Shown here: piece by piece, positions 62,070 to 64,000 of the stretch
Layout of the letters: the number at the start of each line of letters is the position of its first letter
Position numbering within the stretch: the stretch's first letter is position 1
Assembly: GCA_016710765.1 (NCBI GenBank)
Contig: JADJUJ010000010.1
Coordinates: 186,001-250,000, forward strand
Source: Lewinellaceae bacterium
GTDB lineage: Bacteria > Bacteroidota > Bacteroidia > Chitinophagales > Saprospiraceae
Direction of reading: 5' to 3'
DNA: 64,000 nt
Translations under genes and position numbers: made by a program
The notes under the pieces: generated by a model
Database searches by the model: none
What the model saw: the letters and a program-made list of their open reading frames with translations, nothing else
What the model was told of the DNA's origin: nothing

Positions 62070-64000
62070 CTAATTACCCACAACCACCTTCCCAAACCGC
62101 ATCCAATAACTGCTTTCGGCCCGGTAGAGGTACACCCCTTCCGGCAGCCCTTCGCAACTGATCTGAGCCGACTGCGTGAACCGAACCGTGCGTAGCGCCT
62201 GGCCTTTTTCATTAAAAATGCGGAACAACACCGGCTCCTGACTGTCGGTTTGAACCGTAATAAAGTCCGAAACACTGGCGGGGTTCGGAAATACCTGAAG
62301 TGTCGCGATGGCCCTGGTAACATTAACAGCCCGGATAACACTGAGCATGTTGCTGCCATCGTGATCAACGCTGCGAATACGGTAGTAATTCAACCCGGCC
62401 ATCGGTTGCTGGTGCATTAACCGGTATTCGTGTTTTACCGTGCTGAAGCCCTGTGCAGGAACTTGTGCAAGTGCTGCAAAATGCAAGCCGTCAGCCGAGC
62501 GCTCTACCAGAAAGTGACTGGTATTTTGCTCAACCTGGGTCACCCAACGCAACTGTACGCCTTGCTCGGGCAACCACTCTGCTACAAAGTCCGACATTTC
62601 CACCGGCAGCGCGCCATCAGGGCCACGCAGAACAAACTGGCTGAAGGAGTTAACGCTGTTGCCTGTGGTAAAACCTACCGATCCTGCTGTTCCAAAGCCC
62701 AGCACATCGGCCTGATCAATTGCATTGCCCCAGGTATTGCCATCGGCATTGGAACTGCGTTTGAACAAAGAATACTCTGCTGGCGCCGATCCGTTGGGGA
62801 CCGTGCCAATGTTGTCAAATGTGAGTCCGGAGAGTGTCGTAAAGCTGGCATTGGTTCCAAAATTACGCACCACCCAGTACGCAGGACTCAGGGAGCCCCC
62901 ACCCGAAGGCAGGACATCGGGATCGAGCTGGATGCGGGTGGCACACAACTCTCCATTCGGGTAGGTGGCGGAATTGGGAAAACTCAGGGTAAGACCGGTA
63001 TTGGGGAAGCTGTATGCCCCTCCAGAAGTTACATTCAGCCTGGCACTTGCTCCGGGCCCCACCGGCACGGTACTGGGTACACGCGCGGAACTACCTACCA
63101 GCGCGCCATGCTTGGTGCCTATGCGGTCGAGGATTGGACCATCGTTTTCATTCATTTGATAATACGCCACCAGCCCCGTATTGTTGGGCTGGGTATGCGT
63201 GCGGGTGAGGTGCATTACTTCCCGGATCTGGTCCTGTGTCAGGGATTCGTTGTAAATACATACCTCGTCAATTTTGCCTTTAAAACGCCGCTGACTGCTG
63301 TTGGTATCGTAACCAAACATGGTGGTAGCGTCGAAGGCTTCCGCAGCATGGGAGGAAGTGTTGGTTGCGGCAATGCCGTTGACATAAACTTTCCCAGCGC
63401 TGGGCGTGATCACCATGGCGACATGCGTCCACTCATTGTCGGGAACATACAACCCCGACGACCAGCTCCATTTATTGCCATCCCAGTGGTAGCGCAGTTC
63501 GTTGTCGCTTTTCAGGCTTATCCCGGCGGTAGTGGTACCACCCCGGCAAAATACCAACGCCGCCCAGTCGTTTTGCGGCCCATCGGGTTTGATCCAGGCA
63601 CTGATGGTAACCGTATTGGAATTGAGGTTCAAGGGCTGTGTTATGGCCACATAATCGGTGGAGCCATTCAGCTGGAGGGCATTTCCGGGAATACTGTCCA
63701 TATCGCAGCCATTGGCCACAGTGATGTTCAGCGTATCCTTAAATGTCCCCAACGGGGTGGCGAGGGTCATGATGGCCTGCTTGGCGCCGCTGCTGCCGAA
63801 CACCACCTTTGGTGTACGGGTATTGGCCCCACTGACAGATTGCGGTGCAGGGCTGAACGACCAGGACCAGGAAGCGCCCGCATGCAACACCGCGGAATAA
63901 TCATCGAAGTAAAGGTGTCGCGGGTACAATTTCCCACCAACCTGTTTGGGCCATGGCCTCTGCACAACAACCGTTGCAGAAGGCTCATAGCTTCGGATTC
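62070..64000 (-). CDS. LamG/PKD-type secreted protein with T9SS type A sorting domain, 5' end beyond window
   Basis: The frame is open to the window's right edge, so the N-terminus is missing. Visible parts are a PKD-like segment (GASWSWSFSPAPQSVSG), a LamG/concanavalin fold (NGSTDYVAITQPLNLN, WTHVAMVITPSAGKVYVNG, FKGKIDEVCIYNE), a Fn3-like segment (VQLRWVTQVEQNTSHFLVER) and the sorting domain LQVFPNPASVSDF ending SYWMRFGKVVVGN. It is exported to the cell surface or medium and may bind carbohydrate. It is convergent with the VIT gene, 32 bp away. Confidence 0.85.
   Translation of the reverse strand, partial: IRSYEPSATVVVQRPWPKQVGGKLYPRHLYFDDYSAVLHAGASWSWSFSPAPQSVSGANTRTPKVVFGSSGAKQAIMTLATPLGTFKDTLNITVANGCDMDSIPGNALQLNGSTDYVAITQPLNLNSNTVTISAWIKPDGPQNDWAALVFCRGGTTTAGISLKSDNELRYHWDGNKWSWSSGLYVPDNEWTHVAMVITPSAGKVYVNGIAATNTSSHAAEAFDATTMFGYDTNSSQRRFKGKIDEVCIYNESLTQDQIREVMHLTRTHTQPNNTGLVAYYQMNENDGPILDRIGTKHGALVGSSARVPSTVPVGPGASARLNVTSGGAYSFPNTGLTLSFPNSATYPNGELCATRIQLDPDVLPSGGGSLSPAYWVVRNFGTNASFTTLSGLTFDNIGTVPNGSAPAEYSLFKRSSNADGNTWGNAIDQADVLGFGTAGSVGFTTGNSVNSFSQFVLRGPDGALPVEMSDFVAEWLPEQGVQLRWVTQVEQNTSHFLVERSADGLHFAALAQVPAQGFSTVKHEYRLMHQQPMAGLNYYRIRSVDHDGSNMLSVIRAVNVTRAIATLQVFPNPASVSDFITVQTDSQEPVLFRIFNEKGQALRTVRFTQSAQISCEGLPEGVYLYRAESSYWMRFGKVVVGN

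Overview
The window looks like a chromosomal segment from a Bacteroidota bacterium of the Saprospiria type (Lewinella/Haliscomenobacter-like). The evidence is type IX secretion (T9SS) cargo with C-terminal sorting domains, PorQ, PorG/DUF6089 and GldM-like proteins, SdrD-like/GEVED/HYR giant surface proteins, FG-GAP/ASPIC proteins, and many copies of the Bacteroidota -7 promoter box TAnnTTTG. This assignment rests on gene families, not on rRNA. I saw no tRNA, rRNA, CRISPR array, complete insertion sequence or phage genes.

Layout. 1-4.6 kb: a di-haem cytochrome c peroxidase lipoprotein (runs off the left edge), a MITE-like element, a cation/proton antiporter, a sugar isomerase/epimerase and a nucleotidyltransferase. 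4.7-24.7 kb, minus strand: two tandem, paralogous secreted proteins. One has about 1,458 residues. The other is a giant of about 5,127 residues with ten SdrD-like B domains, eight GEVED domains, HYR/Ig-like repeats, a dockerin-like region and a T9SS sorting tail. 24.7-30.5 kb: a repeat-rich, gene-poor stretch holding two paralogous helical proteins of unknown function and one small hypothetical gene. 30.5-40.7 kb: DUF6029 and Omp28 envelope proteins, acyl-CoA dehydrogenase, an FG-GAP/UnbV lipoprotein, a DUF58 protein and a secreted amidohydrolase. 40.8-45.9 kb: a TlpA-like thioredoxin, an HDAC-family deacylase and a Pat-like GNAT acyltransferase in one apparent operon. 45.9-64 kb: a GldM-like periplasmic protein, asnS, an RsbW-like ATPase, ybeY, YwqG, PorQ, a MORN-repeat lipoprotein, a PDZ-repeat secreted protein, an OmpR-type regulator with a PhyH dioxygenase, PorG-like and other beta-barrels, OsmC, an ATP-grasp enzyme, a ferritin-like/VIT1 metal transporter and a LamG T9SS protein (runs off the right edge).

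A window-wide oddity is that about 12 genes carry apparent single-base frameshifts, many at homopolymers, including the normally essential asnS. The simplest reading is uncorrected consensus indels. I therefore describe those genes as whole units across the shifts and give the likely break points.

Functionally the segment is dominated by cell-surface and secretion biology. It also holds a possible reversible protein-acylation module (deacetylase plus acetyltransferase), which together with the giant adhesin locus is the most interesting content.
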